Positions 52,746 to 61,505 are shown, counted from the stretch's first letter. The stretch: DNA of 64,000 nucleotides from Pegethrix bostrychoides GSE-TBD4-15B (GCA_019359155.1 JAHHHV010000088.1:1-64000); one strand, 5' to 3'. Numbers and translations are program-made. The notes: generated by a model from the letters alone, not told the origin.

Positions 52746-52781
52746 GGCACTTGCCATGCAGCGCTGAGACAGACTGGGGCG

Positions 52782-54515
52782 CTAGTTCAGCTGAGTTGCC
52801 ATTTTGCTAAACAGCGCCTGCGAGTCAGTTTTAATTGCCTGGTAGTCAGTTAAGATTGGGGCAATTTCCTGCTCTTCGCGCTCCACGCAGTCGTAAAACT
52901 GGACGAAAATTCGCTCCACTTCCTCATAGATCAGACTCAGCTTTTCGTTGAGTCGCTGAGTCACCTCAACCTTAAAGCCATCTTTTTCGTCGTCCAGCGC
53001 CTTTTCAAATCGCTGAATAATTTGATTGCGCTGCCATGCAATCCCGACCGCAAACACGACCACGCCAATCCCAGCGAAGGCAATTCCAATCGCGTCCAAA
53101 ATTGCTTCAGCCACCGTAAACTGAACAATATGCATCACAATACCCGCCACGGCAGCAAATGCGCCCCCGACAATTCCAGATGCCATATTGTCTGCATTAG
53201 CCGAGAGCGTATCCAGCAGCCCCGCTTCGCTGAACAGACGGTCTACTTTAGCCCGAACACTCTCAATCACCTCCTGCCGTCGTTCTAGCACTTTAATCGA
53301 GATCAAGTTGTTGGGCAGGTAGGACTTCTGGATGCTGTTGAGATCTTGCGTTAAGCCTTCGAGCAGCTGTCGAATCCCGTCTACAAAATGCTGTGCGCCC
53401 TCATTAGAGACTTCTTCCAGCGAGTATTTCAAATCGTGCTCACATTTCTCCTGAAAGTCGTTGATCCAGGTTTGCAGCGAAGCCTCTTTGTTGAATAGGC
53501 CGACGAACGAACGGCGAATCACCGTAAACACCGACAGGCTCTCGCGAAAGTCCTGCTTAATTTGCCCCGCAATGCTGTCATAGCGACCCACCAAGCGCTC
53601 GGCCAGATTGTTCACCTCGTAGCGCGAGCGACTGCGTCCGGCCTCAATTTTTTGCTGAATCGAATTGACCGTTTTGCGATCTGCCTCTAGCTGAGTTTGC
53701 AGCGCCACAACATCGCCTGACAGCGCATCAATAATTTTTTGGGTCGTGCTGCCCACCGAGCGCAGCTTGATTTTATAGCCCTCGCCGCTGGCCACCATCT
53801 GCTTAATGTAGTCGCGCACCGCAGCAAAGCCGCTGGTTTCGTGCTCGCCATGCAGTTCCTGGTCAGCCGAGGTCACAAAAATAGTGGGTGACTTAATCTG
53901 CTTCAGGTTGGCATATTCCTTGACGCGCTGAACGTTGATTTCTAAATCAGCGGGTCGGAGCAGATCAGCCTGCTGCAAAATGAACACTACTTTTTTACGC
54001 CATTCAGCGCTGACGAAATCAAGAAAATCCCAAGCGCTCTTTTGGTATGGATTTTTAGCGAACAGCACAAAGAAAGTGAGGTCACTATTGGGAATGTACT
54101 TTTCAGTAATAATTTGATGCTCAGTAATGATCGTGTTTGTACCCGGCGTATCGACGATCGAGATATCTTTGAGAATTTCAATCGACAGGCCAATTTTGCG
54201 AAGATTTGGCTCAACCTGCGTCACAAAGCGATTGTCAGAATAGACGATTTGCTGAATCGAGTCGGTGCAGGGTTCAATATCGGTCGGGCAAACCTCGGCT
54301 TCGAGCAGCGCATTCACAAAGCTGCTTTTGCCCGCCTTAACTTCGCCCACCACCACAAACAAAAACGGCTCGGCAATATTGCGTCGCAGTCCCTCAACGG
54401 TTTCTTGCAGCTTTTGATTGTTGAGATGAGCGGAGAGTCGCTGCAAGCTCTGCAAAAGCTCGTTGAGGCTCCCGCGATAGTCTTGCAGGTCTTGATCCAG
54501 AATTTGGCTGCTCAT
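52782..54515 (-). CDS. Bacterial dynamin-like GTPase
   Basis: A 577-residue dynamin-superfamily protein. G1 is VVVGEVKAGKSSFVNALL, switch I has TDIEPCTDS, G3 is DISIVDTPGTNT and the G4 position reads FILQQADLL, so the usual TKxD is altered. Helical stalk segments surround a membrane-inserting hydrophobic pair (GIVGGAFAAVAGIVMHIVQF and AILDAIGIAFAGIGVVVFAV), comparable to the paddle of Nostoc BDLP. The long coiled-coil regions suggest self-assembly. Such proteins remodel or fuse membranes; thylakoid or plasma membrane is likely. Upstream gap of 187 bp is shared with divergent prmA. Confidence 0.88.
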   Translation of the reverse strand: MSSQILDQDLQDYRGSLNELLQSLQRLSAHLNNQKLQETVEGLRRNIAEPFLFVVVGEVKAGKSSFVNALLEAEVCPTDIEPCTDSIQQIVYSDNRFVTQVEPNLRKIGLSIEILKDISIVDTPGTNTIITEHQIITEKYIPNSDLTFFVLFAKNPYQKSAWDFLDFVSAEWRKKVVFILQQADLLRPADLEINVQRVKEYANLKQIKSPTIFVTSADQELHGEHETSGFAAVRDYIKQMVASGEGYKIKLRSVGSTTQKIIDALSGDVVALQTQLEADRKTVNSIQQKIEAGRSRSRYEVNNLAERLVGRYDSIAGQIKQDFRESLSVFTVIRRSFVGLFNKEASLQTWINDFQEKCEHDLKYSLEEVSNEGAQHFVDGIRQLLEGLTQDLNSIQKSYLPNNLISIKVLERRQEVIESVRAKVDRLFSEAGLLDTLSANADNMASGIVGGAFAAVAGIVMHIVQFTVAEAILDAIGIAFAGIGVVVFAVGIAWQRNQIIQRFEKALDDEKDGFKVEVTQRLNEKLSLIYEEVERIFVQFYDCVEREEQEIAPILTDYQAIKTDSQALFSKMATQLN

Positions 54516-54702
54516 CCCAACCTTGTCCTCAACTAAGTTTCTACTGAATTTTTAATTTTCAGCAAGTTGACAGCAATCTAATCGCGATCTGATCACGTCT
54601 GCTTTTACTCTCTAAGATAGTACGAATCTAGGGGCAGCGTTGATTGAAGCCGTCTGAATCTCTGCTATCGCCTTGCAAACCCACCGCCGTCCATAACCTG
54701 CC

Positions 54703-55668
54703 ATGACCTGGATTGAAATTTGCACCAGCGCCACCGATGAAGGACTGGACTGGATCTGTACAGCTCTGAGCGCCTTAGCTCCAGCCGCTCCAGAGACAGC
54801 CAGCCCCGAAATCCAGATTTCCAGCTCAGCCGACTCAAACTGGCAGTTTCAGGTGCAGATCTACCTGAAGCAACCCGCCCCTCCCGGCAGTCTGGCTCAA
54901 ATTCAGGCGGCGCTTAGCCCAATGCAGCGCACCAGATTAATCAGCCCCCCCGCAACCTATCTAACGGATCAAAAGCCTGATCCCCAGCCGCTACAGCAGC
55001 AGTTCGGTCGCTTCGTACTCTCTCCAACCCACCCCCTAGCCCCTGACCAGATCCCGCTCCATCTCACGCCGAGTCTAGTTTTCGGGCAGGGTGCTCATCC
55101 GGCCACGAGGCTGGCTCTCCAGCTGATTGAGCAGCATGTCAGTGACGGAATGCAAAGCCTCGATTTGGGCACAGGCACGGGCATTTTGGGGCTGGCAATG
55201 GCCAAGCTGGGAGCCACCGTGCTGGCGCTAGACAATGAACCTGCGGCTATAGCAGCGGCATCAGCAACTATGCGGCTTAACCAAGTCGAGGCCCAAGTCA
55301 CGGTAAAGCGGGGCAGTCTGGGGCAGGGCAGCGAGCTGGGGCACTGGCTAGGCAATCAGCTGGGGCAGGGGCTAAGCAGCGATCTAGACGCTACGCCAGC
55401 CGTTCCGCCAGCTGCTCAGTTTGACTTGATTGCGGCCAATATTTTGGCGCGGATTCACCTGGCGCTGGTGCAGGATTACCGATTGGCGCTGCGCCCCAAC
55501 GGCATCTTGATCACCGCCGGATTTACCACCGAGTTGGCAGCCGAAGTTGAGAGTGCGTTGGCTGAGGCTGGATTTGAGCGGCTAGAAGCAGTACAGCTCA
55601 ACGAATGGGTCGCCTTAGCGCATCGCCTCAGCGCATCGGCTCTCCCCATGTTTGGAGGATTTGCCTGA
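54703..55668 (+). CDS. prmA: Ribosomal protein L11 methyltransferase
   Basis: A 321-residue SAM-dependent enzyme that trimethylates ribosomal protein L11. The N-terminal substrate-recognition domain starts TWIEICTSATDEGLDWICTA. The Rossmann domain has LVFGQGAHPATRLALQLIEQ, SLDLGTGTGILGLAMAKLGA and the DLIAANILARIHLALV segment (NIL in place of the usual NPPY-like motif, as normal for PrmA). The N-terminal half is Pro/Gln-rich and longer than in E. coli. A large loop between strands 4 and 5 (about residues 205-240) contains Gly/Gln-rich sequence. Complete. Confidence 0.93.
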   Translation: MTWIEICTSATDEGLDWICTALSALAPAAPETASPEIQISSSADSNWQFQVQIYLKQPAPPGSLAQIQAALSPMQRTRLISPPATYLTDQKPDPQPLQQQFGRFVLSPTHPLAPDQIPLHLTPSLVFGQGAHPATRLALQLIEQHVSDGMQSLDLGTGTGILGLAMAKLGATVLALDNEPAAIAAASATMRLNQVEAQVTVKRGSLGQGSELGHWLGNQLGQGLSSDLDATPAVPPAAQFDLIAANILARIHLALVQDYRLALRPNGILITAGFTTELAAEVESALAEAGFERLEAVQLNEWVALAHRLSASALPMFGGFA

Positions 55669-55724
55669 TCTTAAGCTCGCTCCAGTCCAGCGAAATCCCA
55701 ATCTTGGCCGATCCCGATCTTGGT

Positions 55725-55730
55725 TACAAT
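55725..55730 (+). promoter_or_regulatory. Possible -10 box of mgdA
   Basis: TACAAT lies 33 bp before the mgdA ATG. A TTGGCC at 55704 gives only a 15-bp spacing, so the promoter assignment is tentative. Confidence 0.3.
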
Positions 55731-55762
55731 AAGCATGGACTCGCAGTGATTGCAAATAACTT

Positions 55763-57241
55763 ATGCAGGGGAATTCCTGGCAAGACGAAGAAGCCTACGG
55801 CGAATTGGAGCCAATCAACTCCCTGCTGTCTGAGCTATCCGACTCACTGACCGACTTAGAGCAAAACCTGGAAAGCAATATCAGCCGCTTTAGCGCTGGA
55901 TTTAGGGGGCGTAGGCGTAAGGCGGCTCTGGGGCTAGCTGTGATTTGGAGCAGCGTGCTGGGGCTACATCTGTTTGCCTATGGCTCCTGGCTGGTGATGG
56001 TGCTGACGGGGGTGATGGGCCTTCATGCGCTGCGGGTACTGGCAGCAAGTCCAGCTCCTCTGTCTGGATCCCTGCCTGGATCCCTGTCTGGCGATGACCC
56101 CGCCGCCTATTATCCCTACGTCTCAATCCTGGTTTCAGCTAAAAACGAAGAGTTCGTGATCGGCAAGCTCGTCGAAGATCTTTGCAATCTAGACTATCCC
56201 CGCAGCCGCTACGACCTCTGGATCATTGACGACAATAGCAGCGACTGCACCCCAATTCTGCTGGAAAAGCTGGCGCAAGACTACCAAAATTTGCAGATTG
56301 TCCGGCGCACGCCAGATGCCTCAGGCGGCAAGTCGGGAGCGCTCAACCAGGTCTGGATGCAGACCGAGGCGGAGATTGTGGCCGTGTTTGACGCTGATGC
56401 CACGGTTCCCCAAGATTTGCTGCGGCGCGTGCTGCCTCTGTTTGAACGCCAGCAGGTGGGCGCAGTTCAAGTGCGGAAGTCCATTTCAAACGGGCTGACC
56501 AACTTCTGGACACGCGGGCAGGTGGCCGAAATGGCCTTTGATAGCTACGTGCAGCAGCAGCGGATTGCCATGGGCGGGATTGGCGAACTGCGGGGCAACG
56601 GCCAGTTTGTGCGGCGGCTGGCGCTGGAACGCTGCGGCGGCTGGAATGAAGAAACCATCACTGATGATCTAGATCTGACGATTCGGCTACAGCTTGACCG
56701 CTGGGATATTGATCTGCTGATGATGCCTGCGGTAGCTGAAGAGGGCGTGACTAATGCCGTCGGGCTGTGGCATCAGCGCAATCGCTGGGCAGAAGGCGGC
56801 TACCAGCGCTACCTCGACTACTGGCGGCTGATTGCTCAAAACAAGCTGGGCACAACCAAAACAGTCGATCTGGTCATGTTTTTGATGACGCAGTATTTGC
56901 TGCCCACGGCGGCAGTTCCCGATTTCCTAATGGCGTTGATTCGCAGCCGTCCGCCCGTGCTGATGCCGGTGACGAGTCTGGCGCTGGTGTTTTCGTTTAT
57001 CAGCATGTTCAGCGGTCTGCGCCAGATCCGCCGTTCCGCCGACCCATCCAAGCGCTTGACCGCAGTCCCGCACTCGCTCACCGCCATTGCTCAGCTCAGC
57101 GCTCAAACAGGCTTGGGTGCGCTGTATATGCTGCACTGGCTGCCGGTAATGGCTAGCACAACGGCGCGTATGGCAATCCGGCCTAAGCAGCTCAAGTGGG
57201 TGAAGACGGTGCATCACGGCAGCGCGGATGCAGCTAGCTAG
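55763..57241 (+). CDS. mgdA: Monoglucosyldiacylglycerol synthase (GT2; Sll1377/MgdA type)
   Basis: A 492-residue membrane glycosyltransferase of family 2. The cyanobacterial MGlcDG synthase makes the glucolipid precursor of monogalactosyldiacylglycerol, the main thylakoid lipid. A 70-residue N-terminal region precedes two helices. The catalytic domain has VSILVSAKNEEFVIGKLVED, the D residues of WIIDDNSSD, VFDADATVP and TITDDLDLTIRL, and HQRNRWAEGGYQRYLDYW (QxxRW). Two C-terminal helices are followed by RPKQLKWVKTVHHG. The match to Sll1377-type sequences includes the long GGIGELRGNGQFVRR block. A 12-bp tandem repeat adds residues before the catalytic domain. Confidence 0.88.
   Translation: MQGNSWQDEEAYGELEPINSLLSELSDSLTDLEQNLESNISRFSAGFRGRRRKAALGLAVIWSSVLGLHLFAYGSWLVMVLTGVMGLHALRVLAASPAPLSGSLPGSLSGDDPAAYYPYVSILVSAKNEEFVIGKLVEDLCNLDYPRSRYDLWIIDDNSSDCTPILLEKLAQDYQNLQIVRRTPDASGGKSGALNQVWMQTEAEIVAVFDADATVPQDLLRRVLPLFERQQVGAVQVRKSISNGLTNFWTRGQVAEMAFDSYVQQQRIAMGGIGELRGNGQFVRRLALERCGGWNEETITDDLDLTIRLQLDRWDIDLLMMPAVAEEGVTNAVGLWHQRNRWAEGGYQRYLDYWRLIAQNKLGTTKTVDLVMFLMTQYLLPTAAVPDFLMALIRSRPPVLMPVTSLALVFSFISMFSGLRQIRRSADPSKRLTAVPHSLTAIAQLSAQTGLGALYMLHWLPVMASTTARMAIRPKQLKWVKTVHHGSADAAS
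56060..56095. repeat. 12-bp in-frame tandem duplication in mgdA
   Basis: CTGTCTGGATCC, CTGCCTGGATCC and the partial CTGTCTGG follow one another and encode the LSGSLPGSLSG linker. Confidence 0.85.
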
Positions 57242-57282
57242 TTTAGGAGTTTGCCATACGCTTTGAGATCTGTCCCAGTAAA

Positions 57283-57363
57283 ATGAAGTGGGTAAAGCAA
57301 ATCGTGCCTCTAGCGGCTCTGGGTTTGGCCTGGATTTTACCGGGATTGGGCGAGTCTACCTGA
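57283..57363 (+). CDS. Possible 26-residue hydrophobic peptide
   Basis: ATG 57283 to TGA 57363 encodes MKWVKQIVPLAALGLAWILP plus six residues: a basic start and one hydrophobic segment, like a signal peptide or single-span small protein. There is no clear ribosome site. It could be the start of a lost exported protein; the rest of the 290-bp gap shows no gene. Confidence 0.25.
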   Translation: MKWVKQIVPLAALGLAWILPGLGEST

Positions 57364-57532
57364 GAGTTCAGGTTAGATTAGTCGGATTGGCCGGATTCAT
57401 GGGCGAATCTCTAATGTGATCTCTAATTTGGTTGACTTGCCCTGCCCCAACAACAGCGGTTGATTGCATCCTAGTAGAAGCGTTCCAGTATAAGCCTTAC
57501 GCTCAGTCTCACCCCCAGCAAGGAGGATCTGC

Positions 57533-58231
57533 TTGATTTCGTCTGTTGTACCCATCCAGCGCAGCAAATCGCTGCACGAACAAACCTACCAAGCGCTGCG
57601 TACCAGCATCCTCTCCGGCGATCTGGCTCCGGGAGAGCGACTGGTGGAAACTCAGCTGGCGCAGCGCTTGCAGGTCAGCCGTACCCCAATCCGCGAGGCG
57701 ATTCGGCAGCTGCAAAAAGACGGGCTGGTGACGGTGGACGGCCTAGAGGGGCTGCAAGTCACCACCATTTCCGCTGCCGATGCCGCCCAGCTCTACGACT
57801 GCCGACTGGCGCTGGAGACGCTCTCCGTGACGGGTGCCTGCTTGCAGATGAGCGCTGAGCAATTGCTACACTTGGAGGCCAACGTGCGGGAGGCTGAACA
57901 GCTGATGCTGCATCCGCCTGCCGTACTCAACGTGATGCAGATGCTGGACTTAGACTATGGCTTTCATCGTCTGATTGCGGAGAGTTCGGGCAATCGCTGG
58001 CTGGTGACGCTGCTGGACCAGGTGTTTGACAAAATGATGCTGCTGCGGATGCAGACGACGCGCCAAAACCCGGAGGTGCTGGAAATCCGGATTGAGCATG
58101 GTCAGATCTATCAGGCGATTGTACAACGCCAAACTGAAGCTGCCCTAGCCGCCCTCCAAGAGCATCTGCTGGCCAGCAAAGCGCGCGTGGTTGGAGAACT
58201 GGGAGAACTTCAGCAGATGCAGCCAGATTAG
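57533..58231 (+). CDS. GntR-family (FadR/VanR-type) transcriptional regulator
   Basis: A 232-residue regulator with an N-terminal winged helix (residues 8-75; LHEQTYQALRTSILSGDLAPG, then LAQRLQVSRTPIREAIRQLQ) and a C-terminal all-alpha FCD ligand domain (about 85-220) with the pattern D...H..I that can bind a metal plus a small acid (LDYGFHRLIAESSGN, then RIEHGQIYQAIVQ). It begins with TTG at 57533: AAGGAGG sits six bases upstream, which fixes the start. FCD regulators usually control sugar-acid or fatty-acid catabolism. The convergent neighbour is a zinc dehydrogenase that could be a target, but the genes do not share a promoter. Confidence 0.9.
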   Translation: MISSVVPIQRSKSLHEQTYQALRTSILSGDLAPGERLVETQLAQRLQVSRTPIREAIRQLQKDGLVTVDGLEGLQVTTISAADAAQLYDCRLALETLSVTGACLQMSAEQLLHLEANVREAEQLMLHPPAVLNVMQMLDLDYGFHRLIAESSGNRWLVTLLDQVFDKMMLLRMQTTRQNPEVLEIRIEHGQIYQAIVQRQTEAALAALQEHLLASKARVVGELGELQQMQPD

Positions 58232-58239
58232 CAGTCTCT

Positions 58240-59265
58240 CTAAGGCAGCATCGCCACCTTCACAACCCGTCGCGCCTTCATATCCTGAAATACCTGCTCC
58301 AAGTCACAGAGCGGACGCTGTTCGCTAATCAGCAGCTCAAACGGTAGCTCCCGACTCGCCAATAGCTCTAGCGCTGAGCGCACATACTGCGGCGTGCTGT
58401 GAAACACCCCCTTTAGCGTTAGCTCGCTGTAGTGCAACTGCTCGGTATTGAGGCTGATGCGGCTATCGCGCGGGCAGCCGCCAAACAGGTTCACCGTTGC
58501 GCCAGGGCGAGCGCAGGCAATTGCCAGTTCCCAGACCTGCGGCGAACCCGTCGCCTCTACTACCAGATCCGCGCCCCAGCCATCGGTGAAGCGCTTGACT
58601 AGCCCCGGAATATCGGCAATTTTGTGGTGATTAAATATCTGTACCGCGCCCAGCCTTTCGCCAATTTGCAGCCGCGCTGTGCTGCCGCCAAACAGATAGA
58701 CCTCTGCCCCTAGCCGCGCCAATGCCGCCACAAACATCAGGCCAATCGCCCCGTCGCCCAACATCACCACTCGATCCCCTGGCTGCACGTTGGAGCGCGC
58801 CGCCCCGTGCAGGACGCAGGCTAACGGCTCGGTCATGGCGGCCACTGCATCAGGCAGATGCGGCGGGACGGGCAGCATATTATGGCGGACAATCGCCGCA
58901 GGCACCCGTAAATATTCAGCAAAGGTGCCGTTATTGAAGCTCAAGTTGGCGCAGAGTGAATATTCCTGCTTCTGGCAAAAAAAGCAGTTAAAGCAGGGAG
59001 CCGAGTTGTTGGCCACTACCCGGTCGCCCAGCTGCCAGCCCGTCACGCCCTCGCCCAGCGCCCAAATCTGGCCTGCTGCCTCATGCCCAAACAGCGTTGG
59101 CGGCTTCAGCATTTTGGCATGACCGCCCCGCCGCCAAACCTTCAGATCAGTCCCGCAGGTAGTGGCGGCTCCCACCTTCAGCAGCACTTCCCCTGCGGCT
59201 AGCTCTGGTAGATCGCGCTCTTCTAGCCGCAGGTCTTCAGCCCCATAGAGTAATGCTGCTAGCAT
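58240..59265 (-). CDS. Zinc-dependent medium-chain dehydrogenase
   Basis: A 341-residue MDR-superfamily alcohol/polyol dehydrogenase. Catalytic zinc ligands are Cys in TTCGTDLKVW and GHE in LFGHEAAGQI; the structural zinc tetrad is CFNCFFCQKQEYSLC. The nucleotide fold reads VVMLGDGAIGLMFVAALARLG with Gly-x-Gly-x-x-Gly. Sequence pattern resembles the threonine dehydrogenase/sorbitol dehydrogenase group; the substrate is not determinable. It ends 8 bp from the GntR stop codon. Confidence 0.9.
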   Translation of the reverse strand: MLAALLYGAEDLRLEERDLPELAAGEVLLKVGAATTCGTDLKVWRRGGHAKMLKPPTLFGHEAAGQIWALGEGVTGWQLGDRVVANNSAPCFNCFFCQKQEYSLCANLSFNNGTFAEYLRVPAAIVRHNMLPVPPHLPDAVAAMTEPLACVLHGAARSNVQPGDRVVMLGDGAIGLMFVAALARLGAEVYLFGGSTARLQIGERLGAVQIFNHHKIADIPGLVKRFTDGWGADLVVEATGSPQVWELAIACARPGATVNLFGGCPRDSRISLNTEQLHYSELTLKGVFHSTPQYVRSALELLASRELPFELLISEQRPLCDLEQVFQDMKARRVVKVAMLP

Positions 59266-59320
59266 CTGCCCCTTATCCCTGCTTACTTATACCTTCTTAA
59301 ATGTATAGTCATCCCCAATA

Positions 59321-59342
59321 AAAAACGGGGCGCTGAACCCCG
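59321..59342 (-). terminator. Terminator of the three-repeat secreted protein gene
   Basis: CGGGG (59326-59330) pairs with CCCCG (59338-59342) around a 7-nt loop; on the minus strand a run of six T follows. It is 38 bp after the stop codon at 59380. Confidence 0.85.
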
Positions 59343-59379
59343 CTTACCTTCCAAGCGTTAGCTGCGATCGGCAGGTCGC

Positions 59380-59763
59380 TTACATATTGAGGCCGATGCC
59401 GTAGGTTTCTTTCATGGTTTCGTACCAGGTTGCCGTATCGGGGCTGGTGCCGGTGCCGCCAAACTCATCAGTGACAGGCGTACCCTCAGCTGCCGCCGTC
59501 TCGCTCGGCACGCCATACTCTTCTCGGATCGATTCTGCCCAGACGGGGACATCGGAACTCTGAGCGTCTGTGACTGGCGTTTCACCAGAGAAGCCATACT
59601 GCTCGTTGATTGACTCCAGCCAGGTGGCGCCATCTGGAGAAGTGCCCGTGAAGCCGTATTCATCGGTAATGGGGGTAGCGGCTTGGGCGATGCTAGGCAA
59701 GGTCAGGCCAGAAGCCAGCGCCATACCCAAGACAGCCAGACCAACACGAATATTAGAGCGCAT
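59380..59763 (-). CDS. Secreted protein with three DE(Y/F)G repeats
   Basis: A 127-residue protein with a signal peptide (VGLAVLGMALASGLTLPSIAQA, cleaved near AQA/ATP). The rest is three about 30-residue repeats. Repeats 1 and 3 are nearly alike (TPITDEYGFTGTSPDGATW and TPVTDEFGGTGTSPDTATW), each followed by an (E/Y)xxxxx-YG segment (ESINEQYGFSGE; ETMKETYGIG). Repeat 2 is shorter (TPVTDAQSSDVPVWAESIRE, then EYGVPSE). The protein is acidic, has no Cys, and its repeats look like short helix-plus-loop units with aromatic YG ends. I know no family. GGAGG eight bases before ATG 59763 sets the start, and it has its own terminator, so it is a real monocistronic gene. Confidence 0.8.
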   Translation of the reverse strand: MRSNIRVGLAVLGMALASGLTLPSIAQAATPITDEYGFTGTSPDGATWLESINEQYGFSGETPVTDAQSSDVPVWAESIREEYGVPSETAAAEGTPVTDEFGGTGTSPDTATWYETMKETYGIGLNM

Positions 59764-59839
59764 GTTTAAGTTCCTCCAAAAAAATATCATCCACACTGAA
59801 ATTTAGGAAACTGACGGTCAGGAGCCGCAGTTACACCGC

Positions 59840-59876
59840 TATTGAGCGATGAGCTAACTATTGAGCGATGAGCTGA
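59840..59876. repeat. 19-bp tandem duplication
   Basis: TATTGAGCGATGAGCTAAC (59840-59858) is followed by TATTGAGCGATGAGCTGA (59859-59876) in the spacer between divergent genes. Confidence 0.85.
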
Positions 59877-59948
59877 TGAGTTGGGCAAAATCGCCCAGCT
59901 CTAGCTGATTATAGGGAGTCGGCAACGAAAAATCAAAGTTTGCGATCT

Positions 59949-59976
59949 TAGCGTGAATCCTCGTCCGGCTTACAAT
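59949..59976 (+). promoter_or_regulatory. Candidate sigma-70 promoter for the GH57 gene
   Basis: TTAGCG near 59949 and TACAAT at 59971-59976 are separated by about 17 bp; the ATG is 27 bp after the -10. The -35 matches the consensus at only three of six bases. Confidence 0.35.
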
Positions 59977-60002
59977 CTAGACAAAGCTCGCAGGATAGAC
60001 CT

Positions 60003-61505
60003 ATGAACGCCGTCACTGCCCATTCGCCCACCAGCCTGCCCACCAGCCTGCCCACAGCCCAGCTCGATCTGCCGCCAATCAGCGGATGGGAAGCCGAAAT
60101 CCAGCAGGTGATGGCTGCCGATGCGCCCGTCTTTTTGCCTCAAACTAATCTGAAGCTAGAGAATATTCGCTCCGGGTTTGCCTGCGCCCTGCATATGCAC
60201 CAGCCGACGATTCCAGCAGGCTGGCAGGGCGCGCTGATCAGCAATCTGCAATATATGTACGAGCATCCCGGCGAGGGCGACAACCACAATGCCGACCCGT
60301 TTGCCGGGTGCTATCGCCGCATGGGAGAGCTGATTCCTCAGCTGGTGCAGGAGGGCTGCAATCCCCGCATCATGCTCGACTATTCGGGTAACTTGCTCTG
60401 GGCGTTTGAGCAAATGCAGCGCCGGGATATTCTGGATGCGCTGAAGCGAATTGCCTGCGATCCGCAGTATCAGCCGCATGTCGAGTGGCTAGGCACAATG
60501 TGGAGCCATGCGGTGGTGCCTTCCACCCCAATCCCCGATTTGAAGCTGCATATCCGAGCTTGGCAGCACCAGTTTGCCGCAATCTTTGGCTACGAGGCAC
60601 TCCAGCGCGTCCGGGGCTTCTCGCCGCCCGAAATGCATCTGCCCAATCACCCCGACCAGCTCTATCAGTACATCAAGGCGCTGAAAGACTGCGGCTACCG
60701 CTGGCTGTTGGTGCAGGAAGATTCAGTGGAGACGCTGAGCGGCGCACGCTTGCCCCAAGCACAAAAATATCTGCCGAATCGGCTGGTGGCGCACAGCACA
60801 TCTGGCGAGACAGTCAGCATCACGGCTTTGATCAAAACGCAGGGATCAGATACAAAGCTGGTGGCGCAAATGCAGCCCTACTTTGAAGCCAAAGGTTTGG
60901 ATCGGCAGGGGATTGGCTCAGTCTCTGTGCCTGCGCTGGTCAGCCAGATTGCCGACGGTGAAAACGGTGGCGTAATGATGAACGAATATCCGCGCGATCT
61001 GCTGCGGGTCTACCGCGAGATCCGCGACGGCGGGGGCAATCAGACGGGCACAGTCGCACTCAATGGCAGCGAATATTTGGAGCTGATTCAGTCAGCTGGC
61101 CTCGCGCCAGACGACTACCCGACCTGTCAGGCGGTGCAGCAGCAGAAAATCTGGAGCCGGATTGATCCTGGGCACGCCACGCCCGCCGCTGTCGAGCAAA
61201 TCATTGCCAAGCTAAAACATGCTGACTCTGGCTTCCACATGGACGGCGCTTCCTGGACCAACAATATTAGCTGGGTGCAGGGCTACGACAACGTGCTGGA
61301 GCCGATGAGTCAGCTCAGCGCCGCCTTCCACCAAAAGTATGGGGCACAGCCTGAGTTGACCACGACCCGTCAGCCTGAATACCAGTCCGCGCTGCTGCAC
61401 AACCTGCTGCTGCAAACCAGCTGCTTTCGCTACTGGGGGCAGGGAGCCTGGACAGATCACGCCCGCGAGCTATATCGGCGCGGTCTGGCGATCACCCAAA
61501 GCTAA
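60003..61505 (+). CDS. Glycoside hydrolase family 57 protein
   Basis: A 500-residue cytosolic enzyme of family GH57 (alpha-amylase, branching or transglycosylase group acting on alpha-glucans such as glycogen). The N-terminal strand motif is HMHQP (residues 64-68). The catalytic nucleophile is Glu210 in FSPPEMHLPN. Other conserved segments are IMLDYSGNLLWAFEQM and WLGTMWSHAVVP. A second acid is probably Asp in the C-terminal half (FHMDGASWTNN); not confirmed by alignment. The N-terminus includes two CCCACCAGCCTG duplications. Exact specificity unknown. It overlaps the convergent GT2 gene by 4 bp. Confidence 0.87.
   Translation: MNAVTAHSPTSLPTSLPTAQLDLPPISGWEAEIQQVMAADAPVFLPQTNLKLENIRSGFACALHMHQPTIPAGWQGALISNLQYMYEHPGEGDNHNADPFAGCYRRMGELIPQLVQEGCNPRIMLDYSGNLLWAFEQMQRRDILDALKRIACDPQYQPHVEWLGTMWSHAVVPSTPIPDLKLHIRAWQHQFAAIFGYEALQRVRGFSPPEMHLPNHPDQLYQYIKALKDCGYRWLLVQEDSVETLSGARLPQAQKYLPNRLVAHSTSGETVSITALIKTQGSDTKLVAQMQPYFEAKGLDRQGIGSVSVPALVSQIADGENGGVMMNEYPRDLLRVYREIRDGGGNQTGTVALNGSEYLELIQSAGLAPDDYPTCQAVQQQKIWSRIDPGHATPAAVEQIIAKLKHADSGFHMDGASWTNNISWVQGYDNVLEPMSQLSAAFHQKYGAQPELTTTRQPEYQSALLHNLLLQTSCFRYWGQGAWTDHARELYRRGLAITQS
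60027..60056. repeat. 12-bp tandem duplication near the GH57 N-terminus
   Basis: CCCACCAGCCTG at 60027-60038 and 60039-60050, followed by CCCACA. Encodes PTSLPTSLPT. Confidence 0.9.
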
